From JADHUC01 sp964617665 (GTDB taxonomy: Bacteria; Planctomycetota; Planctomycetia; Pirellulales; Pirellulaceae), in assembly GCA_964617665.1 (NCBI GenBank), contig CAZUAH010000375.1, positions 1 through 13,570 on the forward strand: a stretch of DNA of 13,570 bases, given 5' to 3'. Of the stretch, positions 13,404-13,570 are shown in pieces. The notes beneath the pieces are model-generated. The model was not told where the DNA came from and did no database searches. It saw only the letters and a program-made list of their open reading frames with translations. The stretch's first letter is position 1; every line of letters begins with the position of its first letter. A program made the translations under genes and the position numbers.

Positions 13404-13570
13404 TCAGGGCTCGCACCGGCCGTCCGACTTCGATGCCCCTTCGTCGTCCGAGCGCCCTGAATCGACGCCGCGAAGAATCAAGAACGCCGTAAGGCCGACT
13501 GCGGCCAGCACGCTTTGGGGAGTCCAGCAGATGAAGATCCCCATGAGCACTTTGTCGAATTCGATCTTCG
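13404..13570 (-). CDS. Membrane protein, C-terminal end (partial)
   Basis: On the minus strand a frame is open from the window edge to a TGA at 13404-13406, giving 54 residues. They contain one clear transmembrane helix (within VLMGIFICWTPQSVLAAVGL and the following TAFLILRG) followed by a short charged, soluble tail (DSGRSDDEGASKSDGRCEP). The hydrophobic core, the charged tail and the convergent arrangement after a hairpin support a real gene 3' end. The family cannot be recognised. The gene starts outside the window. Confidence 0.55.
   Translation of the reverse strand, partial: KIEFDKVLMGIFICWTPQSVLAAVGLTAFLILRGVDSGRSDDEGASKSDGRCEP

Overview
The window is GC-rich bacterial DNA that reads as a member of the Planctomycetota. 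The evidence is the combination of an inverse-autotransporter barrel fused to a glycine/asparagine-rich beta-helix, large exported PQQ-type beta-propeller (BamB-like) proteins, a PhyH-family oxygenase beside them, and small palindromic elements whose antisense translation contains the peptide 'GEAPAEP', a string I associate with planctomycete intergenic DNA. This assignment is inference from gene content; there is no rRNA or other phylogenetic marker here.

Layout. 1-271: 3' end of a TPR-repeat protein (+). 272-1091: an 820-base gene-poor stretch with two different palindromic repeat elements and no convincing gene. 1092-5162: a 1356-residue inverse autotransporter with 99-residue tandem repeats (+). 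5186-5800: a Skp/OmpH-family lipoprotein (-), convergent with the autotransporter. 5801-6186: divergent intergenic region with a second copy of one palindromic element. 6187-9723: a 1178-residue secreted protein joining a SAM-methyltransferase-like domain to two PQQ-type propellers (+). 9745-10629: PhyH-family Fe(II)/2-oxoglutarate oxygenase (+). 10783-12114: a second, single-propeller BamB-like protein (+). 12263-13279: serine O-acetyltransferase (+), preceded by a third palindrome copy. 13304-13373: a long, different inverted repeat. 13404-13570: the C-terminal end of a membrane protein (-) that runs off the window.

How it fits together. The methyltransferase-propeller gene and the PhyH gene are 21 bases apart and probably form one transcription unit, with the second propeller gene 153 bases further on as a possible member. 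Their shared substrate is not evident. The autotransporter and the Skp-like lipoprotein could be linked functionally, because Skp-type chaperones escort outer-membrane barrels, but they are transcribed towards each other. Serine acetyltransferase is housekeeping cysteine biosynthesis.

The most notable observations are: three copies of a palindrome with one rigidly conserved and one variable arm; two inverted arrays of a related heptamer (GCGRGAT) inside a coding sequence; a small carrier-type beta-sandwich domain inserted between the two propellers next to an octamer repeat; an apparently exported SAM-binding domain; and the 297-bp near-identical tandem repeats in the autotransporter. No CRISPR array, tRNA, rRNA or transposase gene was seen.
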